Source of the DNA: Rhodopseudomonas sp. BAL398
GTDB taxonomy: Bacteria; Pseudomonadota; Alphaproteobacteria; Rhizobiales; Xanthobacteraceae
Length of the DNA stretch: 64,000 bases
Reading direction: 5' to 3'
Assembly: GCF_033001325.1 (NCBI RefSeq)
Contig: NZ_CP133111.1
Coordinates: 2,046,001 to 2,110,000, forward strand
Both the position numbers and the translations under genes were made by a program. The notes below the pieces were generated by a model, which saw only the letters and a list, made by a program, of their open reading frames with translations, searched no databases and was not told the origin of the DNA. The first letter of the stretch is position 1; every line of letters begins with the position of its first letter. Below are positions 56,676 through 64,000 of this stretch, one piece after another.

Positions 56676-58250
56676 ATGATCGACTCGACATTCGTTGAGC
56701 TGTCGCGTTGGCAGTTTGCCTCGACGGCACTCTATCATTTTCTGTTCGTGCCGTTGACGCTCGGACTGTCCTGGCTCCTGGTGATCATGGAGACCGTCTA
56801 TGTCATGTCGGGAAAGGAAATCTACAAGGACATGACCAAGTTTTGGGGCAAGTTGTTCGGGATCAACTTCGCCCTCGGGGTCACGACCGGCCTGACTATG
56901 GAATTCGAGTTCGGGACCAATTGGTCTTACTACTCGCATTATGTTGGCGACGTCTTCGGCGCGCCTTTGGCGATTGAAGGCCTGATGGCCTTCTTTTTGG
57001 AATCGACCTTTATCGGCCTTTTCTTCCTGGGATGGGACAGGCTCTCGAAACGCAAGCACCTGGCCGTAACGTTCCTCACCGCGATCGGCTCAAATCTGTC
57101 GGCGCTGTGGATCCTGATTGCCAATGGCTGGATGCAGAATCCGGTCGGCGCGGTGTTCTCTCCCGAGACCATGCGGATGGAGATGACGAGCTTCGCCGAG
57201 GTGTTCTTGAACCCGGTGGCTCAGGTCAAGTTCGTCCACACCGTCGCGGCCGGCTACGTGACGGCCTCGGTCTTCGTGATGGGCATTTCGGCCTGGTACA
57301 TTCTGAAGGGCCGCGATCTTGCGTTCGCGCGCCGCTCCTTCGCGGTGGCCGTGGGCTTTGGCCTGGCGGCGTCTCTATCAGTGATCGTGCTCGGCGACGA
57401 GAGCGGCTACACGCTGGGCGATGTGCAGAAGGTCAAGCTCGCGGCGATCGAAGGCGAATGGAAAACCGAGCCGGCTCCAGCTGGATTCACGGTGTTCGGC
57501 TTCCCCAGCCAGACCGGCCACAAAACGGGAGATGAGCTGAAGATCCCCGCAATCCTCGGGCTGATCGCCACGCGATCCTTGGACACGCCGGTGACCGGCC
57601 TCGCCGATCTCGAAACGCAGCACGCAGCCCGGATCAGGTCGGGACAGATCGCTTATGCCGAGCTCAAGAAGATCCGCGCGGGCGACGCCTCGCCACAGAC
57701 CAGGGCGACTTTCGACGCCCATGTCAAAGACCTCGGTTTCGGGCTGTTGCTGAAGCAGTTCGTCGAAGATCCAGCGACGGCAACCGAAGCACAGATCAAA
57801 GCCGCCGCCGCGTCGACGATTCCGACGGTGTGGCCGCTGTTCTGGGCGTTCCGCATCATGGTGGCCATGGGCTTCTTGATGCTGTTCGCCTTCGCCGTTG
57901 GGTTCTGGCTCAATGCGTCAAAGCGACTCGAACACAATCGCTGGTTCCTGCGCCTTGCCGTGCTGCTGATCCCGGCGCCATGGATCGCGTCCGAGACTGG
58001 ATGGTTCGTCGCCGAATTCGGCCGCCAGCCCTGGGCCATCGGCGAGGTGTTGCCGACCTTCATGGCGACCTCGAGCCTGACATCCGGAGACTTGATCTTC
58101 TCGCTCGCCGGCTTTCTCACCTTCTACACCATCCTGCTGGTGATCGAGCTGTTCCTGATGTTCAAGTTCGCGCGCCTCGGCCCGAGCTCGCTCGGTACCG
58201 GACGCTATCATTTCGAGCGCGACGGCGCGGCCGTCGTTCCGGCGACGTAA
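56676..58250 (+). CDS. cydA: cytochrome bd ubiquinol oxidase subunit I
   Basis: A 524-aa CydA, the quinol- and haem-binding subunit of the bd oxidase. WQFASTALYHFLFVPLTLGLSWLLVIMET carries the haem-ligand His of helix I. GRQPW is present in GWFVAEFGRQPWAIGEVLPT. The quinol (Q) loop, including EGEWKTEPAPAGFTVFG, is of roughly E. coli length. The start is ATG 56676 (MIDSTFVELSRWQFA); an in-frame ATG at 56583 is upstream of the conserved start. First gene of cydA-cydB-cydX-cydD-cydC. Confidence 0.96.
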   Translation: MIDSTFVELSRWQFASTALYHFLFVPLTLGLSWLLVIMETVYVMSGKEIYKDMTKFWGKLFGINFALGVTTGLTMEFEFGTNWSYYSHYVGDVFGAPLAIEGLMAFFLESTFIGLFFLGWDRLSKRKHLAVTFLTAIGSNLSALWILIANGWMQNPVGAVFSPETMRMEMTSFAEVFLNPVAQVKFVHTVAAGYVTASVFVMGISAWYILKGRDLAFARRSFAVAVGFGLAASLSVIVLGDESGYTLGDVQKVKLAAIEGEWKTEPAPAGFTVFGFPSQTGHKTGDELKIPAILGLIATRSLDTPVTGLADLETQHAARIRSGQIAYAELKKIRAGDASPQTRATFDAHVKDLGFGLLLKQFVEDPATATEAQIKAAAASTIPTVWPLFWAFRIMVAMGFLMLFAFAVGFWLNASKRLEHNRWFLRLAVLLIPAPWIASETGWFVAEFGRQPWAIGEVLPTFMATSSLTSGDLIFSLAGFLTFYTILLVIELFLMFKFARLGPSSLGTGRYHFERDGAAVVPAT

Positions 58251-58265
58251 CCCGAGGAAATCCCC

Positions 58266-59417
58266 ATGCTCGACTATGAAACTCTTAAATTGCTGTGGTG
58301 GATGATCGTCGGCGTATTGCTGATGGGCTTCGCCATCACCGATGGCATGGACATGGGCGTCGGCACCTTGCTTCCCTTCGTGGGACGCACCGACGTCGAA
58401 CGCCGCATCGCCATCAATACTGTCGGCCCGCATTGGGACGGCAATCAGGTATGGTTCATCACCGCCGGCGGCGCGATCTTCGCCGCTTGGCCGGCGGTGT
58501 ATGCCGCGGCGTTTTCCGGATTCTACATGGCGATGCTGCTGGTGCTGTTCGCGCTGTTTTTCCGGCCGGTTGGTTTCGATTATCGCTCCAAGATCGAGAA
58601 CCCGACCTGGCGCAACGCCTGGGATTGGGGGCTGTTCGCCGGCGGCGCGATCCCGGCGCTGATCTTCGGCGTCGCCTTCGGAAATCTGCTGCAGGGCGTC
58701 CCGTTCTGGCTCGACGAGTTCCTGCGCGCCCATTATCAGGGCGCGCTGCTCACCGCGCTGCTGCCGCTGCTCAACCCGTTCGCGCTGCTCGCCGGCATCA
58801 TCAGCCTGTTGATGCTCACCGTCCACGGCGGCACCTGGCTTCAACTACGCAGTTCCGGCGCGGTCGCCTCGCGCGCGCGAGCGGCGGTGATGATGTTCGC
58901 TCCGGTCGTTACCGTGGCCTTCGCACTGGCCGGGATATGGCTGTGGCTCGGCATTGACGGCTATCGCATCGTCACCGAGCCGGCGCATGGCGCGGCGTCG
59001 AATCCGCTCCTCAAGGAGGTGGTGCGCGCGCCCGGTGCATGGCTCGACGTCTATGGACGGCTTCCGGTCGCGATGATCGTTCCGGCGCTGGGTCTGTTGG
59101 GTCCGCTGCTCACCGCTGGATTGGCGGCGGTGCGGCGACCCGGGCTCGCCTTCGTGACCAGTGCGTTCGGCATGATCGGGATCATCGGAACGGCAGGGCT
59201 GTCGATGTTCCCCTTCATCATGCCGTCGAGCATCAATCCGAATTCGAGCCTCACCATCTGGGATGCGGCTTCGAGCCACCTCACTCTGACGGTGATGTTC
59301 TGGGCGGTGGTGATCTTCCTGCCGATCGTCCTGGCTTACACAATTTGGTGCTACGCCAATATGTGGGGCCGGGTCACGGGCGAAGAGATCGAAGCGCGCG
59401 CGCATTCCGCCTACTGA
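58266..59417 (+). CDS. cydB: cytochrome bd ubiquinol oxidase subunit II
   Basis: A 383-aa CydB with about eight transmembrane helices. MLDYETLKLLWWMIVGVLLMGFAITDGMDMGVGTLLPFVGR and the conserved RIAINTVGPHWDGNQVWFITAGGAIFAAWP are diagnostic. It begins 15 nt after cydA ends, with AGGAAAT upstream. Complete. Confidence 0.96.
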   Translation: MLDYETLKLLWWMIVGVLLMGFAITDGMDMGVGTLLPFVGRTDVERRIAINTVGPHWDGNQVWFITAGGAIFAAWPAVYAAAFSGFYMAMLLVLFALFFRPVGFDYRSKIENPTWRNAWDWGLFAGGAIPALIFGVAFGNLLQGVPFWLDEFLRAHYQGALLTALLPLLNPFALLAGIISLLMLTVHGGTWLQLRSSGAVASRARAAVMMFAPVVTVAFALAGIWLWLGIDGYRIVTEPAHGAASNPLLKEVVRAPGAWLDVYGRLPVAMIVPALGLLGPLLTAGLAAVRRPGLAFVTSAFGMIGIIGTAGLSMFPFIMPSSINPNSSLTIWDAASSHLTLTVMFWAVVIFLPIVLAYTIWCYANMWGRVTGEEIEARAHSAY

Positions 59418-59432
59418 ACACGGAGACGACCA

Positions 59433-59585
59433 ATGTGGTATTTCGCCTGGATCCTCGGTGTCACCGCAGCAGCGGCGATCTCGGTCATCAACGTGATGTG
59501 GTACGAGTTTCAGGACGGCTTGATCGTGGCCAAGCCGTCCCGGCCAAATCCTGACGGCTCCACGCCTCCAGAGCGGGTGGTGTAA
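59433..59585 (+). CDS. cydX: cytochrome bd oxidase small subunit CydX
   Basis: A 50-aa ORF, below usual cut-offs. It begins MWYFAWILGV, the CydX hallmark, with one transmembrane helix (about 3-22), then YEFQDGL and a polar tail. CydX stabilises the haems of the bd oxidase. The ATG lies 15 nt after the cydB stop with GGAGA just upstream. The tail is about 13 residues longer than in E. coli. Confidence 0.93.
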   Translation: MWYFAWILGVTAAAAISVINVMWYEFQDGLIVAKPSRPNPDGSTPPERVV

Positions 59586-59627
59586 TCTGACATTGCTCTA
59601 TCGCTGCGGCGCAGGCCGGCGCAACGC

Positions 59628-61442
59628 ATGCGCCGGCCTCGCGTCATTCGACACAAGGTCTCGCCGACCGTGACGACCAACTCCGCCGGATCGATTGCAC
59701 TGCTGCGTTCGCTGCGGCCGGTGGCTGGCCGCAACGCACAGGTCGCAACGGTCGCGGCGGCGCTTGGCGGGGTGCTCGCGGTCGCAACGGCTCAGGTCAT
59801 CGCCAGCGGCGTTGACCGCATCGTCTTTGCCCATGCTTCGCTGTCGGCAACGATGCCGTTGCTCGGGATGCTGGCAGGTATCGCGGTGATGCGCGCAACA
59901 GCCTCCTGGGTCACCGAGCGATCGGCGTTCGAGGCCGCCGCGGCGGTCCGACGCCATCTGTTCCGGCGCGGGCTCGAACGAGTCTCTGAACTCGGCCCAA
60001 TCCGGCTGGCAGATCGCCCGCCGGGCGAACTCGCCGCCACCTTGACGGAGGCGATCGACGCGGTCGCGCTGCTGTGGCGATCGTGGAAGCCGGCGATGGT
60101 TCGGGCGATCGCAGTTCCGCTAGCCGTGCTGGCTGTCGTGGTGCCGCGCGACCCGTTGGCCGCGGCGATCCTGGTCGTGGCGCTTCCGCTGCTGGTCTGG
60201 TTCTCGATCCTCACCGGAAAAGGTGCAGAAGAGGCCAGCGGGCGGCAATGGGCCAGCCTTGCGCGTCTCGGCGGCCACCTACTCGATCAGATCCGCGGTC
60301 TCGCCGAACTCAAGCTCGCCGGAACGTCCAAACAGGCGGTCGCCTCCGTCAAGGCTGCGGCCGAGGCCTATGGTCGCGAGACCATGGCCGTGCTGCGCAT
60401 TGCCTTTCTGTCGGCGCTCGCGGTCGAATTCGTCGCCACCGGCGCGATCGCCGGCGTCGCCGTCGCGGTCGGCTTTCGGCTGATGTGGGGCGAGATCGAT
60501 TTCGCCACCGGATTCTTCGTTCTGCTGCTGGCGCCGGAATTCTTCGCGCCGCTGCGCGACATCGGGGTGCGCCGGCACGCCCGCATCGAAGCCCTGGCGG
60601 CGCTCGACACCATCGCGGCGGTTCTCGACCAACCGATGCCCCCTGCCACTTTCGGTCGTCCATGGAGCCCTGGCGGCGCTCCGGCGATTCGCTTCGAGGC
60701 CGTTGGGGTCATTCATGACGATGGCCGTGTGGCGCTGGACGGTCTCGATCTCGATATTGCCGCGGGCGAGCACGTCGCCATCGTCGGCCCGTCGGGAGCC
60801 GGCAAGAGCACTCTGCTCGCTTTGCTCACCCGCTTCCTGGAGCCGACCAGCGGTCGGATTCTGATCGATGGTCAGCCGCTGTCGCAGATCGATCCGGTCG
60901 ATTGGCGGAGCGCGCTGGTCGCCCTGCCGCAAACTCCGCCCTTCTTCGACGGCACAGTCGCCGACAACATCGTCATGGGCCGAGCCGCGCCCGGGGGCGA
61001 CCGCGACGGAACATTACACAACGCGCTGATCGCGGCGCGTGCCGATGCATTCGTGGCGCGGCTGCCGCAAGGCCTAAAGACCCCACTGGCCGAGCGCGGA
61101 CGCAACCTGTCGGGCGGCGAGGCCCAACGTCTGGCGCTTGCCCGCGCTCTGTTCGGCGCCGGCCCGCTGGTGCTGTTCGACGAGCCGACATCGCATCTCG
61201 ATGACGATGCGCAGGCGATCGTCATGCAAGGCTTGGCGGAGTTGCGGAAGGGCCGCACCGTACTGACCATTGCGCATCGCCTCGAGACCGTCGCATCCAC
61301 CGATCGGATCGTGGTCATCGATCACGGCCGCGTCGTGGAGGCCGGACCGCCAGCGGTCCTGCGCGCCGCCGGGGGGCGCTGGGCCACCATGATGATGGAT
61401 GCCGCGCCGCCATCATCACAGAAGGTGCAGCCCGATGCGTGA
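59628..61442 (+). CDS. cydD: thiol reductant ABC exporter subunit CydD
   Basis: A 604-aa half-transporter exporting glutathione/cysteine for bd oxidase assembly. Six hydrophobic segments lie in residues 40-320. The ATPase (about 355-590) has Walker A GPSGAGKSTLLALL, signature NLSGGEAQRLALARAL, Walker B LVLFDEPTSHLD and H-loop IAHRLETV. ATG 59628 is used; GTG 59667 (VTTNSAGSIALLRSL) is possible. It overlaps the cydC start by 8 nt. Confidence 0.92.
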   Translation: MRRPRVIRHKVSPTVTTNSAGSIALLRSLRPVAGRNAQVATVAAALGGVLAVATAQVIASGVDRIVFAHASLSATMPLLGMLAGIAVMRATASWVTERSAFEAAAAVRRHLFRRGLERVSELGPIRLADRPPGELAATLTEAIDAVALLWRSWKPAMVRAIAVPLAVLAVVVPRDPLAAAILVVALPLLVWFSILTGKGAEEASGRQWASLARLGGHLLDQIRGLAELKLAGTSKQAVASVKAAAEAYGRETMAVLRIAFLSALAVEFVATGAIAGVAVAVGFRLMWGEIDFATGFFVLLLAPEFFAPLRDIGVRRHARIEALAALDTIAAVLDQPMPPATFGRPWSPGGAPAIRFEAVGVIHDDGRVALDGLDLDIAAGEHVAIVGPSGAGKSTLLALLTRFLEPTSGRILIDGQPLSQIDPVDWRSALVALPQTPPFFDGTVADNIVMGRAAPGGDRDGTLHNALIAARADAFVARLPQGLKTPLAERGRNLSGGEAQRLALARALFGAGPLVLFDEPTSHLDDDAQAIVMQGLAELRKGRTVLTIAHRLETVASTDRIVVIDHGRVVEAGPPAVLRAAGGRWATMMMDAAPPSSQKVQPDA

Positions 61443-63066
61443 GCTGTTCCGGCTGTTCCGACTCTGGCGTGTGGCACGGCCCTGGCTGCTCGCCGCGCTG
61501 CTGATTTCACTGGTCACCACGCTGGCCAATGTCATGCTGATGGCGACGGCCGGATGGTTCGTCACCGCAATGGCGGTCGCGGGCCTGACCGGCGTGCCGA
61601 TGAACTACTTCACGCCATCATCGATGATCCGCGCCGCTGCGATTGTCCGCACCGGCGGTCGCTGGCTCGACCGGGTCGTCAGTCACGAAGCGACGTTCCG
61701 GCTGCTCGCAGCCACCCGCACCGCGTTATTCCAAAGGCTGGAGGCGATCGCGCCAGGTGGCATCGACGAATTGCGATCGGGTGACGTCGCGGCAAGGCTG
61801 AAGCTTGACGTCGACCGCCTGGAGCTTGTTTTCCTTCGCTTCGCCTCGCCGCTGATTGTCGCGACCGCAACCGGCGCCATCGTGGTCGCGGTGGTGGCGT
61901 GGCGTGGCGAAGCTGCGCTTGCCGTCGCCATCGCCGCTTTGTTCGTCGGCGGCGGGCTCTGCCTTCCCTTCCTGCTGGCCCGCGCGGCGCGCGGCGCGGC
62001 CGCGCGAGACACCGCGATCGCCGGCGAACTCGGGTGCCGCACGATCGAGCATCTTGACGGCCTCGCCACCCTGCTGGTGACCGGCGACGATCGCCGTCGC
62101 ATCGATCAATTGGATCGATTGCTCGTGCAGCGGATTGACGCCGAGCGCCGCACCGTCAGCTGGAATACGTTCGGGCAAATCGGGACCGCAGCCGCGTCCG
62201 ATATCGCCATCATCGTCGTTCTCGGCGCCGGCGCCTGGGAGATGGCCGCAGGGCGGATGGCCGGCCCTGAACTGACCCTGACGCTGCTTCTGGTGTGGTC
62301 GGCTTTCGAAGCATTCGCTCCGATCCCCGCCGCGGCATCAGGCCTCGCCGGCACGCTGTCCTCGCTGCGCCGACTGTTCGCATTGTGGGACCGACCACCC
62401 TCTGTGCACGACACGCAGCGGCCTGGCCCTCTCCCCGAGGCTTACGATCTGGTCGCTGACGGCGTTTCCTTCAGCTATCCGGGGCGCGCCACACCCGCGC
62501 TTGACGACGTCCATTTCGCTTTGCCGCAAGGCGCCGAGCGCGTTCTCGATGGCCCAAGCGCGAGCGGAAAATCGACGCTGATCGACCTCCTCCTTCGCGT
62601 CCACGACCCAGATGCCGGCGAGATCCGGTTGGGCGGCGTCCCGATTCAGGATCTGTCGCTCGCCGATTTGCGGTCCCGCATCGCGCTTGTCCCGCAACAG
62701 CCGCATGTGTTCGCCGCGACCATCGCCGACAATCTGCGCGCTTTCGCACCTGGCGCCAGTGACGCCGAAATCTGGTCCGCCCTCGACAGCGTTGAACTGA
62801 AGCAAACGGTCGAGCGCATGCCACAGCAGCTTCTGACCAATGTCGGCCATGGCGGCGCGCGGCTCTCCGGCGGCGAAGCGCGTCGGCTGGCCGTTGCGCG
62901 CGGCCTGTTGCGCCGGGATGCCCGCATCCTTGTCCTCGACGAACCGACCGAGGGCCTCGACGACGCCAAGGCGCGTGCGATGCTGCGCACGATCGCGCAG
63001 ACCCGGCAGCGCCGCAGTCTTCTGCTGGTCTCACACCGGATGCGCGCCCATCGACCATGGCGATGA
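61435..63066 (+). CDS. cydC: thiol reductant ABC exporter subunit CydC, C-terminus shortened
   Basis: A 543-aa CydC partner of CydD. The membrane part starts WLLAALLISLVTTLANVMLMATAGWFVTAMAVAGL, as in CydC. The ATPase has Walker A-like GPSASGKSTLIDLLL, signature RLSGGEARRLAVARGLL and Walker B ILVLDEPTEGLDD. It ends abruptly after the H-loop (LLLVSHRMRAHRPWR then stop), so the last 25-30 residues expected after that loop (the DxxxxLxxGR strand) are missing. The catalytic core is intact, but function is not assured. The bases after the stop do not restore the frame. Confidence 0.85.
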   Translation: MRELFRLFRLWRVARPWLLAALLISLVTTLANVMLMATAGWFVTAMAVAGLTGVPMNYFTPSSMIRAAAIVRTGGRWLDRVVSHEATFRLLAATRTALFQRLEAIAPGGIDELRSGDVAARLKLDVDRLELVFLRFASPLIVATATGAIVVAVVAWRGEAALAVAIAALFVGGGLCLPFLLARAARGAAARDTAIAGELGCRTIEHLDGLATLLVTGDDRRRIDQLDRLLVQRIDAERRTVSWNTFGQIGTAAASDIAIIVVLGAGAWEMAAGRMAGPELTLTLLLVWSAFEAFAPIPAAASGLAGTLSSLRRLFALWDRPPSVHDTQRPGPLPEAYDLVADGVSFSYPGRATPALDDVHFALPQGAERVLDGPSASGKSTLIDLLLRVHDPDAGEIRLGGVPIQDLSLADLRSRIALVPQQPHVFAATIADNLRAFAPGASDAEIWSALDSVELKQTVERMPQQLLTNVGHGGARLSGGEARRLAVARGLLRRDARILVLDEPTEGLDDAKARAMLRTIAQTRQRRSLLLVSHRMRAHRPWR

Positions 63067-63081
63067 GCTCTGAGGTTTCCC

Positions 63082-63168
63082 ATGCGGTCGCGGCGCGCCT
63101 ATGCGAAGATCCTCGCCACGGGCCAGCTCAAGACGGGAGATCAGGTCATTCTGGGAATGAAAGGCTAG
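63082..63168 (+). pseudogene. 28-codon orphan C-terminal fragment
   Basis: A short frame reading AYAKILATGQLKTGDQVILGMKG then TAG, in a different frame from cydC. It looks like the tail of a longer protein (efflux-adaptor- or MOSC-like endings are similar) fused behind the shortened cydC. No ribosome-binding site of note. I cannot name the parent gene. Confidence 0.35.
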
Positions 63169-63559
63169 CCATGGAGCACAATTTTTAATCAACACGCGAT
63201 ACGCCCCGGAGATGGTACGCTATCCATTTCCGGAGCCGCGCCTGACCGGTTGTATGGCGCGACGGACGTAATCCGTTGTCGTACCGTATCCTTGTCGATA
63301 GAGCCTGCGCGAAGTGCTAACACCATCATCATCAATTCAAACGACGTCTTGCAGTCCCACGCAAAAGATGTTTACATTTCTTCGTCGCAGCTGATCGTCA
63401 GCGCGGTTTTGCCGAACCACCGATGATGTTGGTTAGGCTCAGGCTGGGTAGCCCGAATGATCCGCAAGGATTGCTCGGGATTTTTTTGGCCTCGATGTCG
63501 GGGATTCTGCCGATTGATGTTGGCTGCGCGGTGCCCGTCTCGAACAAGAAGGTTGGTCA
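63169..63559. other. non-coding stretch before ureE
   Basis: About 390 bp with lower GC than its surroundings. No supported ORF; no repeat of the families listed elsewhere. It contains A/T-rich parts (around 63,180 and 63,370) that could hold the ureE promoter. Confidence 0.5.
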
Positions 63560-64000
63560 TGCTGCACATCGATCGGGTTATCGGCAGCCGGCTCGAAGCC
63601 GCCTTCGCGGATCGTATTCACCATCTCGAGCACCGCGGCGCGGTGGACATAGTCAACGTCGCGGTCGCCGACCTCGCAAGGCGACGACTGCTGATTACCA
63701 CAAGCGGCGGAGAGAAATTGGCAATCGCGCTGCCACGCGAGCAAAAACTCTTCGACGGCGCGGTGCTGTTGATCGACAATGAGCGCGCGATCATTGTCCG
63801 CGCCGCTGCCGAACGTTGGCTGCGACTCGAGCCGCGTTCAATCAGCGACGCCATCGAGCTCGGCTATCACGCCGGAAACCTGCATTGGCGGGTGCGGTTC
63901 GACGGTGAATTTCTGTCAGTGGCCCTGGAGGGACGTCCAGAGGATTATCTCGCCCGGCTCGGCGAGTTGATTTCGATGCGGCGCGTCGGCGTCAGCGTGA
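63560..64000 (+). CDS. ureE: urease accessory protein UreE, reaches window end
   Basis: An open frame from ATG 63560 to the window edge (147 codons, no stop seen within the numbered 64,000 bases). The translation carries the UreE pattern: an N-terminal beta domain (GAVDIVNVAVADLARRRLLITTSGGEKLAIALP), then DAIELGYHAGNLHWRVRFDGEFLSVALEG, where GNLHW is the nickel-binding core, and DYLARLGEL. UreE delivers nickel to apo-urease. AAGG lies upstream of the ATG. A full urease operon would be expected to the right of the window. Confidence 0.9.

Overview
The window is about 64 kb of GC-rich chromosome from an alphaproteobacterium, most likely a Rhodopseudomonas/Bradyrhizobium-type member of the Nitrobacteraceae. 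I infer this from the very-long-chain fatty acid lipid A locus at the left edge, the adjacent psd and pssA genes, the TakP-like TRAP system, the DUF2865 and DUF2059 proteins, and the CATTGCGAG and ATTCCGGGG inverted-repeat families between genes. No rRNA, tRNA or CRISPR array was recognised, and no intact transposase was seen.

Layout. 1-2.6 kb: end of a lipid A acyl-chain operon (KAS, dehydrogenase, lpxXL). 3-5.6 kb: rhodanese, aminotransferase and an orphan polyamine-type binding protein in one minus-strand run. 5.8-9.4 kb: kup and motA-motB. 9.7-14.3 kb: RraA-like aldolase, then an Atm1-type ABC exporter, psd and pssA for phosphatidylethanolamine synthesis. 14.5-19.2 kb: LOG-family protein, then cysS, an unlisted 43-aa membrane protein, an acetyltransferase and cimA, the last three tightly coupled. 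19.5-31.4 kb: small secreted proteins, nadE, dgkA, a class II DAHP synthase, a TadG/vWA protein beside a PDZ-less M50 protease, gor, rpiA and gph. 31.6-43.3 kb: a lipoprotein, moaA, a TRAP transporter whose binding-protein gene converges on its permease genes, an Mrp-type Fe-S carrier, a histidine kinase, a retropepsin-like protease and dusA.

Accessory part. Immediately upstream of the 5' end of dusA lies a decayed tyrosine integrase. Beyond it (44-55.7 kb) is a histidine/urocanate-type catabolic cluster: an ABC importer, hutC and hutF, hutI-hutU-hutD, a PhnD-like protein, an ornithine-cyclodeaminase-family protein and an M20 amidase. Three almost identical 12-bp dyads (ATGTCTATACAT type) sit at its three promoters and are probably HutC operators. 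The cluster has neither hutH nor hutG, so it may be entered at urocanate and left by a non-standard last step. It ends in remnants of a flavin hydroxylase and an aromatic-acid transporter (55.9-56.4 kb).

Right end. A cytochrome bd operon, cydA-cydB-cydX-cydD-cydC (56.7-63.1 kb), includes the 50-aa cydX and a cydC whose last residues are lost. ureE starts at 63,560 and runs to the window edge.
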